Program-made: the position numbers and the translations under genes
Shown: in pieces, positions 1 to 8,504 of the stretch
Numbering within the stretch: the first letter of the stretch is position 1
Layout: each line of letters opens with the position of its first letter
From: Actinoplanes subtropicus
GTDB taxonomy: Bacteria; Actinomycetota; Actinomycetes; Mycobacteriales; Micromonosporaceae
Direction: 5' to 3'
Length of the DNA: 64,000 bases
NCBI RefSeq assembly: GCF_000721705.1
Contig: NZ_JOJL01000018.1
Location: 59,892 to 123,891, forward strand
Notes under the pieces: model-generated
Database searches by the model: none
Told to the model about the DNA's origin: nothing
What the model saw: the letters and a program-made list of their open reading frames with translations, nothing else

Positions 1-31
1 CCCCCCGCAGCACGTCCTGGATGATGGTCAT
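1..31 (-). CDS. Partial CDS, N-terminus only (about 10 codons)
   Basis: An ATG at 31-29 on the minus strand overlaps the dusB stop codon in a 4-bp ATGA arrangement, the usual sign of translational coupling in this genome. It opens a frame reading MTIIQDVLRG before the window ends. Too little is visible to name a product. It is probably the next gene of the dusB transcript. Confidence 0.4.
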   Translation of the reverse strand, partial: MTIIQDVLRG

Positions 32-1161
32 CCGCCGGACTCGTCGGTCTCGGCGCCCTCGGGGACCGTGTCGTCGTCGCGGCTGTCCAGCCAGCCGTAC
101 GGCAGGGAGACCTTGCCCGGCGAGTTGACCCGGCCGCGCGGCTGGCCCAGCGCCTCGACCGGGAACGGCAGCGACGGGTCCAGCTTCTCCAGCAGGTCGT
201 CCAGCTCGGCCAGCGACGAGATCATGGCGAGGCTGCGCCGCAGGTCACCGCCCACCGGGAAACCCTTCAGATACCAGGCCACGTGCTTGCGGAAGTCGGC
301 GCAGCCGTGCTTCTCGTCGCCGAGCGCGTCGACCAGCAGCTCGGCGTGCCGAGACATGATCTTCGCGACCTCGCCGAGGGCCGGCAGCACCGGGCGGTAG
401 CTCGCGCCCTGGGTGAACGCGGCCTCCAGGTCGGCGAACAGCCACGGCCGGCCCAGGCAGCCACGGCCGACGACCACGCCGTCGACGCCGGTGTGCTCGA
501 CCATGCGCAGCGCGTCCGAACCCTCCCAGATGTCGCCGTTGCCCAGCACCGGCACGTCGAGGGCCTGCTTGAGCGTGGCGATCGCGTCCCAGTCGGCGCT
601 GCCGGAATACCGCTGCTCGGCGGTGCGCGCGTGCAGCGCCACCGCGGCGACGCCCGCCTCCTGCGCGATCAGACCCGCTTCCACATACGTCAGATGGTCG
701 TCGTCGATGCCCTTGCGCATCTTGATGGTCAGCGGAATGCCGTACTCCCGGGCCGCCTCGACCGCCTGCCCCACGATGCGGCCGAACAGTCGCCGCCGCC
801 ACGGCAGGGCCGAACCACCACCCCGCCGCGTGACCTTGGGGACCGGACAGCCGAAGTTCAGATCGATGTGATCGGCGAGCCCGTCCTCGCCGACCAGCCG
901 GACCGCCCGCGCGGTGACCTCGGGATCGACACCGTAGAGCTGGAGACTGCGAAAGTCCTCGTCCTCGGCGAAGGCGATCATCTTGAGCGTCTTGGGAATC
1001 CGCTCGACCAGCGCCCGAGTGGTGATCATCTCGCACACGTAGACGCCGCCACCCTGCTCGCGACAGAGCCGCCGGAACGCCACGTTGGTGATCCCCGCCA
1101 TCGGCGCCAGCACGACGGGCGGGTTCACGGCGTGGTCGCCGAGCAGGAGCGGTGAAGTCAC
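28..1161 (-). CDS. dusB: tRNA-dihydrouridine synthase (DusB family)
   Basis: Cytosolic flavoenzyme that reduces specific uridines of tRNA D-loops to dihydrouridine using FMN and NAD(P)H. The 377-aa protein has the family's N-terminal TIM-barrel start (LAPMAGITNVAFRRLC, about residues 18-33). The catalytic cysteine lies in NFGCPVPK (C105). The KMRKG and LHARTAEQRYSG segments and the phosphate-binding GNGDIW and GVVVGRGCLG motifs follow in the expected order. The start is GTG at 1161. The stop overlaps the ATG of a downstream gene that leaves the window. Length is normal for actinobacterial DusB. The exact tRNA position modified cannot be read from the sequence. Confidence 0.93.
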   Translation of the reverse strand: MTSPLLLGDHAVNPPVVLAPMAGITNVAFRRLCREQGGGVYVCEMITTRALVERIPKTLKMIAFAEDEDFRSLQLYGVDPEVTARAVRLVGEDGLADHIDLNFGCPVPKVTRRGGGSALPWRRRLFGRIVGQAVEAAREYGIPLTIKMRKGIDDDHLTYVEAGLIAQEAGVAAVALHARTAEQRYSGSADWDAIATLKQALDVPVLGNGDIWEGSDALRMVEHTGVDGVVVGRGCLGRPWLFADLEAAFTQGASYRPVLPALGEVAKIMSRHAELLVDALGDEKHGCADFRKHVAWYLKGFPVGGDLRRSLAMISSLAELDDLLEKLDPSLPFPVEALGQPRGRVNSPGKVSLPYGWLDSRDDDTVPEGAETDESGG

Positions 1162-1210
1162 GCCCTATAGCGTGACACGCCCGGCCCGGCGACCCCGAAT
1201 CGCCCGCTCG

Positions 1211-1720
1211 CTACCGCCCGTCCTCCCGCGCGATCAACGTATCCAGCATGCCGACGATCTGCGTAACCCCGCCCTGAACCTCAGCGACTGTCGCGGTGAT
1301 CTGGTCGACCTTCCCGTCAAGCTGGTCGACCCTCCCGGTGAGGCGGTCGACCTTCCCGTCAAGCTGGTCGACCCTCCCGGTGAGGCGGTCGACCTTCCCG
1401 TCAAGCTGGTCGACCCTCCCGGTGAGGTGGTCGGTCTTATCGTCAATCCTGCCGACATCCAGGACGAGGTGGTTAACAGTGCTGGCGAGCTGATCGACTC
1501 TCCCGGTGAGGTGGTCGACCTTCCCATTGAGTTGGTCCAGCTTCTGAGTGTGTTCCGACTGCGTCTTTCCAAGGGCTTGAATGGCTTTCTTATGAGCGCG
1601 AACGCCCTCGGCGATGTCAGACAGGTCGCGCTCCTGGCTGGCGCGTAGTCCTGATTCCTGGTCCAAGCGCTCCTCCACGGCGGTTAGGCGTTGATCAAGG
1701 TCTCCAAGGGTGGGGGTCAT
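1211..1720 (-). CDS. Coiled-coil protein with 14-residue internal repeats
   Basis: 169-aa protein of unknown function, almost wholly predicted coiled coil. It shows regular heptads (VDQLxGKVDxLTGR) from about residue 60 to 140 and no membrane segment or signal peptide. The central part contains three nearly identical 14-residue (two-heptad) units encoded by 42-bp DNA repeats. Charged N- and C-terminal flanks are less repetitive. The start is ATG at 1720. It is a single gene with its own upstream region containing the palindrome ACTAGCCTAGT at 1759-1769. It could be a structural or oligomerising protein. No enzymatic motif is present and I do not recognise a named family. Confidence 0.75.
   Translation of the reverse strand: MTPTLGDLDQRLTAVEERLDQESGLRASQERDLSDIAEGVRAHKKAIQALGKTQSEHTQKLDQLNGKVDHLTGRVDQLASTVNHLVLDVGRIDDKTDHLTGRVDQLDGKVDRLTGRVDQLDGKVDRLTGRVDQLDGKVDQITATVAEVQGGVTQIVGMLDTLIAREDGR
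1299..1430. repeat. Three 42-bp in-frame tandem repeats inside the coiled-coil gene
   Basis: The segment TTCCCGTCAAGCTGG recurs at 1311, 1353 and 1395, exactly 42 bp apart, with near-identical intervening DNA. As 42 is a multiple of three and of the heptad (14 residues), copy-number changes would lengthen or shorten the coiled coil without breaking the frame. More diverged copies continue towards 1530. Confidence 0.85.
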
Positions 1721-1758
1721 CGACGTCTCCAGAACAGGGTAAGGGGATCAGCCCTCAT

Positions 1759-1769
1759 ACTAGCCTAGT
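1759..1769. promoter_or_regulatory. Palindrome ACTAGCCTAGT upstream of the coiled-coil gene
   Basis: An 11-bp interrupted palindrome (ACTAG-C-CTAGT) 39 bp upstream of the ATG at 1720. On the minus strand it contains TAGGCT and overlaps TAGTAT, both fitting the actinobacterial -10 pattern TANNNT. The identical 11-mer occurs at 16080-16090 in front of vapB. It may be a -10 region or an operator; the sequence does not decide. Confidence 0.4.
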
Positions 1770-1832
1770 GACTACTAGTCGCGCGATGGCCGGTGGCTGT
1801 GTGGGAGGGATTCTTCTGGCAGAGTCGGTGAC

Positions 1833-2315
1833 GTGAGTGAGGGGTTGAGCCCGCGACGACTGGTGGTCGTGTTCGAGTCGCCGACGGCGGAGGCGATGCT
1901 GCGGTTCGCCGTGGAGGCCGGCTTTCAGTCCGTGCTCGTCGAGCCGGATCAGTCACGCCTGCAGGGGACGCCCCGGCCGCATGGCGACCTCTTCGTGCAC
2001 GATCTCGACGCCGCGCACCTCGACGAGCACACCGACGTCGTGCTCAGCGACCATCACCGGGCCGAGATCGGCGAGGTGCTCAAGGCCGCGCTGGCGAGCG
2101 AAACCCGGTGGATCGGCATCCTCGGCAAGCCCACCATCGAGGGGCCGCACGTCAAGATGCTGCGCGACCTCGACGTGCCGGAGGATCAGATCGCCCGGGT
2201 GCACCGCCCGATCGGCCTCAACATCGGGGCGAGGACCCCGGCCGAGATCGCCATCGCGACCCTGGCCGGGCTCATCGCCGACCGGAACGGCCGACCGGGC
2301 GGCTTCACCTTCTGA
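1833..2315 (+). CDS. XdhC/CoxI-like Rossmann-domain protein
   Basis: 160-aa protein resembling the C-terminal NAD(P)-type Rossmann domain of XdhC/CoxI proteins, which help insert or sulfurate the molybdenum cofactor of xanthine dehydrogenase-type enzymes. The characteristic C-terminal block PIGLNIGARTPAEIAIATLA (about 128-147) and the SDHH and GILG segments are present. The N-terminal XdhC domain with its conserved cysteine is missing, so it is a short single-domain form. The start is GTG at 1833. The 3' end is 3 bp from the end of convergent glyS. No molybdenum hydroxylase gene is nearby, so its partner is unknown. Confidence 0.7.
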   Translation: MSEGLSPRRLVVVFESPTAEAMLRFAVEAGFQSVLVEPDQSRLQGTPRPHGDLFVHDLDAAHLDEHTDVVLSDHHRAEIGEVLKAALASETRWIGILGKPTIEGPHVKMLRDLDVPEDQIARVHRPIGLNIGARTPAEIAIATLAGLIADRNGRPGGFTF

Positions 2316-2318
2316 GAC

Positions 2319-3698
<1,380 letters not shown>

Positions 3699-3764
3699 GT
3701 TCCTCCTACGCCGGCTGGGTGTCGGCGGGGACAGCTTGGTAATGGATCCGGACGAAGTGCGAGA

Positions 3765-4259
3765 TTACTCCCCGATCTCGCAGACCTCGAAGGCGCCCGT
3801 GGTCCGATCGGACCCCAGGTACGCCTCGAGCTGGGCACTGCTGCCGTTGTCGTAGGTGGCCTCCACCGGCATGGAGAAGGTCAGCACGTCGAACTTCCCC
3901 ATCGTGTACGACCGGACGACCGGCTCCCCGGCCACCCGCCGGCGGAACTCGGCCTGGCTCTCGTCCTCCCGCGCCTTGTCGCAGAGCAGGTCGTACGCCT
4001 TGTCGTACTTTCCGTCGCGCAGCGCGTTCAGATAGCCGCTGACCGCCGCGTTCGCGTGCTCCTGGGCGGAGCTCTGGGAGGAGGCCAGCACGCCGATCAT
4101 CGCGCCCAGGCCGCCGCCGCAGACCAGGACGACCACGCCGACCGCGATGCCGATGCTCAGCCCGATCCGCTTGCCTCGCCCCTCGACCGGCGGGGCCGGG
4201 AACGGCGGCTGGACGCCCGGGCCCTGCGGCGGTGCGGGAACGTGCGGCGCCGTCGTCAT
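3765..4259 (-). CDS. Proline-rich single-pass membrane protein, DUF4878-like extracytoplasmic domain
   Basis: 164-aa protein of unknown function. A short Pro-rich cytoplasmic N-terminus (about 1-28) is followed by one transmembrane helix (IGLSIGIAVGVVVLVCGGGL, about 32-51). An extracytoplasmic domain of about 100 residues follows, whose start (ANAAVSGYLNALRDGKYDKAYDLLC) resembles small NTF2-like/DUF4878 domains of actinobacterial membrane proteins. Two cysteines (in LLCDKA and EVCEIGE) could form a disulfide. The start is ATG at 4259, a monocistronic gene downstream of glyS. Function is not inferable. Confidence 0.7.
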   Translation of the reverse strand: MTTAPHVPAPPQGPGVQPPFPAPPVEGRGKRIGLSIGIAVGVVVLVCGGGLGAMIGVLASSQSSAQEHANAAVSGYLNALRDGKYDKAYDLLCDKAREDESQAEFRRRVAGEPVVRSYTMGKFDVLTFSMPVEATYDNGSSAQLEAYLGSDRTTGAFEVCEIGE

Positions 4260-4388
4260 ATCGCCAGATTAGCGCCTGGGTCGGAGTGGGAGACGGGCTG
4301 CGGCGTGGCCCAGCCGCCGCCTGGGCGCACACCCAGACGATACCTGGACCTCGCCTCGCTCCGGCCCCCACTCCGACCCAGGCGCTCG

Positions 4389-4730
4389 TCAGCGCCACGG
4401 CTCGGCGGCCCGGTCGCTCGGGGTCACCACCACCTCGCCGCCGGGCTGGGCGCTGGCCAGCGTCTCGAACGCGGAAGGCTCGTCGACCGACTCGGAGAGC
4501 AGCGGGGTGGCGTGCACCTTCACGTCGAAGGCGCCCAGGGCGCGCCGGTAGGCTCCCACCGACTCCCACTCGGTCACCAGCGTCCAGTGGGACGGCTCCT
4601 CGATGGCCCGGGCGAGCCGGCCGGAAAGATAGCCGGGGCGCTCGGCCAGCGCGGTGAGGGCGGCGTGCGCCCGGAGCACGAAGCCGTCCTGCGTGTCCGG
4701 CGGGACGACGAAGCGGTTGAGCACGAGCAT
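4389..4730 (-). CDS. Antibiotic-biosynthesis-monooxygenase (ABM) domain protein
   Basis: 113-aa single-domain protein of the dimeric ferredoxin-like ABM fold: N-terminal MLVLNRFVV strand, an aromatic/Leu helix, then HWTLVTEWESVGAYRRAL. Such proteins are small cofactor-free oxygenases or heme-handling proteins. The substrate cannot be told. I chose the ATG at 4730 over the upstream-extended frame because the extension has non-coding composition and overlaps the divergent membrane-protein gene. The last about 35 residues are a disordered tail. It is divergent from the gene at 4765 with 34 bp between the start codons. Confidence 0.7.
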   Translation of the reverse strand: MLVLNRFVVPPDTQDGFVLRAHAALTALAERPGYLSGRLARAIEEPSHWTLVTEWESVGAYRRALGAFDVKVHATPLLSESVDEPSAFETLASAQPGGEVVVTPSDRAAEPWR

Positions 4731-4764
4731 GCGACGAGCGTACGCAGCGCGAGGAGGCGACACG

Positions 4765-5019
4765 GTGGCACCGTCCGAGAACCTGTTGCGCCGGCTGGCC
4801 CGGGTGAACCCGACGACGGCGTTCCTGGTGGCGCTGGTGCTGATGCTGGCCGGGCTGTTCCTCCCCGGCATCGTCGGGGCGGCGGTGCTGTTCGTGCTGG
4901 GCGCGGGGCTGGCCGCGCTGACCTACACCACCTGGGCGGTGCAGCCGCCGGCGACCCGTGCGCTACGCGTGCTCATGCTCGTGCTGCTGCTCGCCGCGGT
5001 CGTCGCGAAGGCGCTGTGA
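4765..5019 (+). CDS. Small two-helix membrane protein (DUF6703-like)
   Basis: 84-aa integral membrane protein. After a basic N-terminus (about 1-14) come hydrophobic helices at about 15-35 (TAFLVALVLMLAGLFLPGIV), 37-58 and a C-terminal one ending LLLAAVVAKAL. It looks like short actinobacterial membrane proteins often labelled DUF6703; that assignment is from memory. The GTG at 4765 is chosen because GAGGAGG lies 7 bp upstream. The final codons and stop form the first unit of the 48-bp tandem array that follows, so the repeats appear to have grown from the 3' end of this gene. Confidence 0.6.
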   Translation: MAPSENLLRRLARVNPTTAFLVALVLMLAGLFLPGIVGAAVLFVLGAGLAALTYTTWAVQPPATRALRVLMLVLLLAAVVAKAL

Positions 5020-5175
5020 GAGCGCGACTTCTGCCGCTGGCCGCGGTTGGTCGCGAAGGCGCTGTGAAAGCGCGACTTCTGCCGCTGGCCGCGGTCGTCG
5101 CGAAGGCGCTGTGAAAGCGCGACTTCTGCCGCTGGCCGCGGTTGGTCGCGAAGGCGCTGTGCGGCGCGACTCATG
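4993..5175. repeat. 48-bp tandem repeat array (three full units plus partials)
   Basis: The segment AGCGCGACTTCTGCCGCTGG recurs at 5021, 5069 and 5116, giving units of 48 and 47 bp, with a degraded copy near 5164. Each unit holds inverted arms CGCGAC and GTCGCG about 20 bp apart, so its transcript could fold into a hairpin. The first part of the array overlaps the last codons of the upstream gene. The last copy abuts the Zur-type operator at 5182. Confidence 0.85.
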
Positions 5176-5181
5176 CGCTTT

Positions 5182-5202
5182 TGACAATCATTATCATTGT
5201 CG
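5182..5202. promoter_or_regulatory. Fur/Zur-type operator in front of znuA
   Basis: TGACAATCATTATCATTGTCG carries perfect GACAAT/ATTGTC outer arms around an AT-rich centre in otherwise very GC-rich DNA. It closely resembles Fur-family (Zur) boxes. It ends 15 bp before the znuA ATG at 5218, where a bound repressor would block transcription. The operon it precedes encodes a zinc-type ABC importer and its own Fur-family regulator, so Zur autoregulation under zinc sufficiency is the natural reading. Confidence 0.8.
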
Positions 5203-5217
5203 GAGACAGTTGGCGGT

Positions 5218-6114
5218 ATGCCCCGCGCCCTGCTAGCCGTGCTCCTGACGCTCGCCGTCGCGGCCGGTTGCGCCGGGCGGGCGTCCGCGAACGGCTTTTC
5301 CGCCGGGAAGCTCACCGTGGTCACGGCGTTCTATCCGCTGCAGTTCCTCAGCGAGCGGATCGGGGGCGACGCGGTGACCGTCACGAACCTCACCAAACCG
5401 GGCGCCGAGCCGCACGACGTCGAGCTCAACCCGCGCCAGGTCGCCCAGGTGGCGGATGCCGGGCTCGCGGTCTACCTCAAGGGCTTCCAGCCGGCCGTCG
5501 ACTCGGCCGTCGCACAGGAGGCGAAGGGCCGCTCGTTCGACGTCTCCTCGGCGGTCGAGCTGTTGCCGTACACCGGCGGCGAGTCCGAGGACGGCAGCAA
5601 GGATCCGCACGTCTGGCTGGATCCGGTGCGGTTCGCCACGATCGCCGGCGCGCTGGGCGAGCGGCTGGCGCAGGCCGACCCCGCGCACGCCGCGGACTAC
5701 CGTTCCCGGGCGCGAGACCTTCAAAATCAACTTCAGGACCTGCAGCGGACGTACGCCGGAAGCCTCACCACCTGCCAGCGGCACGAGATCGTCACCAGCC
5801 ACGAGGCGTTCAACTACCTGGCCGGCCGCTACGGCCTGACCCAGGTCGGGATCACCGGCGTCTCCCCCGAGGCCGAGCCGTCCCCGCGCAAGCTGGCCAA
5901 GGTCGCCGCCCAGGCCCGCTCCACCGGCACCACCACGATCTTCTTCGAGACGCTGGTCAGCCCCAAGGTCGCCGAGACCATCGCGCGCGAGGTCGGCGCC
6001 CGCACCGCGGTGCTCGACCCGCTCGAGGGGCTCACCGACAAGAATGCCGACTACTTCTCCGTCATGCGCGCCAACCTGGCCGCGCTCACCACGGCATTGG
6101 GGTGTACCACATGA
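5218..6114 (+). CDS. znuA: Zinc ABC transporter, substrate-binding lipoprotein
   Basis: 298-aa cluster A-I (ZnuA/TroA-type) metal-binding lipoprotein that delivers Zn2+ or Mn2+ to the membrane permease. A signal peptide ends in the lipobox VAAGC, with C18 as the lipidation site. The family landmarks follow in order: a metal-ligand His in EPHDVELNPRQ, KDPHVWLDP, the ligand segment SHEAFNYLAGRYGL, and the C-terminal FFETLVSPKVAETIAREVGA. The ATG at 5218 is chosen over the upstream TTG because the TTG lies inside the operator. Zinc, not manganese, is favoured by the Zur box and the SmtB/Zur genes in the same operon. The stop overlaps znuC (ATGA). Confidence 0.88.
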   Translation: MPRALLAVLLTLAVAAGCAGRASANGFSAGKLTVVTAFYPLQFLSERIGGDAVTVTNLTKPGAEPHDVELNPRQVAQVADAGLAVYLKGFQPAVDSAVAQEAKGRSFDVSSAVELLPYTGGESEDGSKDPHVWLDPVRFATIAGALGERLAQADPAHAADYRSRARDLQNQLQDLQRTYAGSLTTCQRHEIVTSHEAFNYLAGRYGLTQVGITGVSPEAEPSPRKLAKVAAQARSTGTTTIFFETLVSPKVAETIAREVGARTAVLDPLEGLTDKNADYFSVMRANLAALTTALGCTT

Positions 6115-6893
6115 GCGTCGTCGACGTACGCCATCTGGCCGTGGGCTACGACGGCCGGGAGATTCTGCACGACGTCTCGCTCGCGGTGCCCGTCGGCGAG
6201 GTGGTCGCGATCCTGGGCGCCAACGGCTCCGGCAAGTCCACCCTGATCCGCACGATCCTCGGCCTGGTCCCGATCGCGCGCGGCGACATCGACCTGTTCG
6301 GCACCCCGCAGAAGAGGTTCCGGGACTGGGCCCGGGTCGGCTACGTCCCGCAGCGGCTCGGCGCCGGCTCGGGCGTGCCGGCCACGGTCGGCGAGGTGGT
6401 CGCCTCCGGCCGGCTGGCCCGGCGCGGCATCTTCCGGCCGCCGGGCGCCGTCGACAAGGCGGCGGTCCGGGCGGCGTTGACCAAGGTCGGCCTGCTCGAC
6501 CGGATCGGCGACCCGGTGGCCACCCTCTCCGGCGGCCAGCAGCAGCGCACGCTGATCGCCCGGGCCCTGGCCGGCGGCCCCGACCTGCTGGTCCTCGACG
6601 AGCCGACGGCCGGCGTGGACGCGGCCAGCCAGGAGGCGTTCGCCGCGGCGCTGGGCGAGTTCGCGGCCGGCGGCGGCACGATCCTGCTGGTCGCGCACGA
6701 GCTGGGCCCGCTGCGCCCGCTGATCGACCGGGCCGTCGTGGTGCACGAGGGCCGGATAGCGCACGAGGGCATCCCGCCCGAGCCGGCCGGCCACCACGCC
6801 CTTCCCGGCCACGACCACGTCCACCCGCACGCCACCCCGGAGCAGGACAAGATCTGCGTGTCGCCGACCGACCGGATCACGGCCCGCTCATGA
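6111..6893 (+). CDS. znuC: Zinc ABC transporter, ATP-binding protein
   Basis: 260-aa cytosolic ATPase powering the ZnuB permease. It shows Walker A GANGSGKST (about residues 34-42), signature LSGGQQQR, Walker B LLVLDEPT and the H-loop LLVAHELG. The C-terminal tail is rich in histidine (GHHALPGHDHVHPHA), a frequent feature of zinc-handling ATPases that may bind metal. The ATG at 6111 overlaps the znuA stop and its own stop overlaps znuB, so the three are translationally coupled. Confidence 0.9.
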   Translation: MSVVDVRHLAVGYDGREILHDVSLAVPVGEVVAILGANGSGKSTLIRTILGLVPIARGDIDLFGTPQKRFRDWARVGYVPQRLGAGSGVPATVGEVVASGRLARRGIFRPPGAVDKAAVRAALTKVGLLDRIGDPVATLSGGQQQRTLIARALAGGPDLLVLDEPTAGVDAASQEAFAAALGEFAAGGGTILLVAHELGPLRPLIDRAVVVHEGRIAHEGIPPEPAGHHALPGHDHVHPHATPEQDKICVSPTDRITARS

Positions 6894-7756
6894 GCCTGTT
6901 CGAGTACGACTTCATGATCCGCGCGCTGATCGGCGCGCTGGTGATCGGGCTGGCCGCCCCGGCGCTCGGCATCTACCTGGTGCAGCGGCGGCTGTCGCTG
7001 ATCGGGGACGGGATCGGGCACGTCGCGCTGACCGGCGTCGGCGTGGGCCTGCTGCTGCACCACTCCCCGGTGATCAGTGCGGTGATCGTGTCGGCGGCCG
7101 GCGCGGTCGGCATCGAGCTGATCCGCCAGCGCGGCCGCACCTCCGGCGACCTGGCCCTGGCCCTGCTGTTCTACGGCGGCATCGCGGGCGGCGTGGTGCT
7201 GGTCGGGCTCTCCGACGACAGCAGCAACGCGAACCTGATGCAGTACCTGTTCGGCTCGCTGATCACCACGTCGCCGCAGGACCTCGTGGTGATCGTCGTG
7301 CTCGGCCTGGCCGTGCTGCTGGCGATGACCGCGTTCCGGCCGGCCCTGTTCGCGGTCTGCAACGACGAGGAGTACGCCCGGGTCAGCGGCCTGCCGGTGC
7401 GCACGCTGAACATCCTGATGGCGGTGACGACCGCGGTCACGGTGACGATCGCCATGCGTACGGTCGGATTGCTCCTGGTTTCCGCTCTGATGGTCGTCCC
7501 GGTCGCCGCGGCCCAGCAGGTCACGCGCGGTTTCCGCAGCACGATGGCGCTGGCCATGGTGATCGGCCTGGGCGCGGCCGGCGCCGGCGTGGCGGTCTCC
7601 GCCGAGATCGACACCGCGCCCGGCGCCACCACGGTGCTCCTGGCGCTCGGCGCGTTCGTGGCGATCTCGCTCGGCGGCGGCGTGGCCCGAGCCCTGAGAA
7701 GTCGCGCCCACCAGCCACGCGAGGTGGAGCCGCCCGATGTCGTCCTGCAGAGCTGA
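6890..7756 (+). CDS. znuB: Zinc ABC transporter, permease
   Basis: 288-aa polytopic membrane protein of the ABC-3 permease family, the membrane channel of the ZnuABC importer. It has about eight hydrophobic helices, the family's LIGDGIGHVALTGVGVGL segment near the N-terminus and the VGLLLVSALMVVPVAAAQQV block near the C-terminus. The ATG at 6890 overlaps the znuC stop (ATGA). Only 21 bp separate its stop from the following arsR gene, so the regulators are probably on the same mRNA. Confidence 0.9.
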   Translation: MSLFEYDFMIRALIGALVIGLAAPALGIYLVQRRLSLIGDGIGHVALTGVGVGLLLHHSPVISAVIVSAAGAVGIELIRQRGRTSGDLALALLFYGGIAGGVVLVGLSDDSSNANLMQYLFGSLITTSPQDLVVIVVLGLAVLLAMTAFRPALFAVCNDEEYARVSGLPVRTLNILMAVTTAVTVTIAMRTVGLLLVSALMVVPVAAAQQVTRGFRSTMALAMVIGLGAAGAGVAVSAEIDTAPGATTVLLALGAFVAISLGGGVARALRSRAHQPREVEPPDVVLQS

Positions 7757-7777
7757 GAGATAAATTGGTTGGGAACC

Positions 7778-8077
7778 ATGACGACGACCGGTTATGAGGC
7801 CTACGAGTCGGCCGGAGAGCTGCTGCGCGCCCTCTCCGCGCCGATCCGCGTCGCGATCGTCGCCGAGCTCGGCGTCGGCGAGCGTTGCGTGCACGAGCTC
7901 GTGGCGAAGCTGGGCGCACCCCAGCCGCTGGTCTCCCAGCACCTTCGGGTGCTGCGCGGGGCCGGGGTGGTCCGCGGTGCGCGCCGCGGCCGCGAGATCG
8001 CGTACTCGCTGGTGGATGATCATGTGGCGCACATCGTCGCCGACGCCGTCAGCCATGCGCGGGAGGTCCGATCTTGA
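7778..8077 (+). CDS. smtB: ArsR/SmtB-family zinc-sensing repressor
   Basis: 99-aa winged-helix regulator. The recognition region (QPLVSQHLRVLRGAGVV) and the wing (RRGREIAYSL) are typical of ArsR/SmtB proteins. The last helix contains the full alpha-5 metal site D-x-H-x10-H-x2-E (D80, H82, H93, E96), the zinc site of SmtB/CzrA-type sensors, so it should release DNA when zinc binds. The start is ATG at 7778. Its stop overlaps the TTG start of zur. In M. tuberculosis the orthologous SmtB-Zur pair is co-transcribed, and the same order is seen here behind the importer genes. Confidence 0.88.
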   Translation: MTTTGYEAYESAGELLRALSAPIRVAIVAELGVGERCVHELVAKLGAPQPLVSQHLRVLRGAGVVRGARRGREIAYSLVDDHVAHIVADAVSHAREVRS

Positions 8078-8478
8078 ACGTTGACGCCAACGCTCAGCGC
8101 AACACCAAGCAGCGCAGCGCGGTGAGCGCCGTGCTCAACGACGTCGAGGGCTTCAACAGCGCCCAGGACCTGCACGCCCTGCTGCGCGAGCGGGGCGAGC
8201 GGGTCGGGCTGACCACGGTGTACCGCACGCTGCAGGGCCTGGCCGACGCCGGCGAGATCGACGTGATGCGCCCGCCCGGCGGCGAGCACCTGTACCGCCG
8301 CTGCAGCCAGGGCCATCACCACCACCTGGTGTGCCGGGCCTGCGGCCGGGCGGTCGAGGTGGAGGGCCCGGCGGTCGAGTCGTGGGCCGAGCGGGTGGCC
8401 GCCATGCACGGCTACACCGACGTCTCGCACACCATGGAGATCTTCGGCACCTGCCCGGACTGCTCGGTCAAGCGGTAA
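8074..8478 (+). CDS. zur: Fur-family zinc uptake regulator
   Basis: 134-aa Fur-family repressor. The N-terminal winged helix contains TTVYRTLQGLADAGEI. The C-terminal dimerisation domain has a metal-sensing HHHHLVC stretch (81-87) and two CxxC pairs (C87/C90 and C127/C130) for the structural zinc. With zinc bound it should repress the operator at 5182-5202. The TTG at 8074 is preceded by GGGAGG at 8061-8066 and overlaps the smtB stop (TTGA), supporting this unusual start. Confidence 0.88.
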   Translation: MNVDANAQRNTKQRSAVSAVLNDVEGFNSAQDLHALLRERGERVGLTTVYRTLQGLADAGEIDVMRPPGGEHLYRRCSQGHHHHLVCRACGRAVEVEGPAVESWAERVAAMHGYTDVSHTMEIFGTCPDCSVKR

Positions 8479-8504
8479 CACCGTCCACGTGCGACGCTTC
8501 CCCC

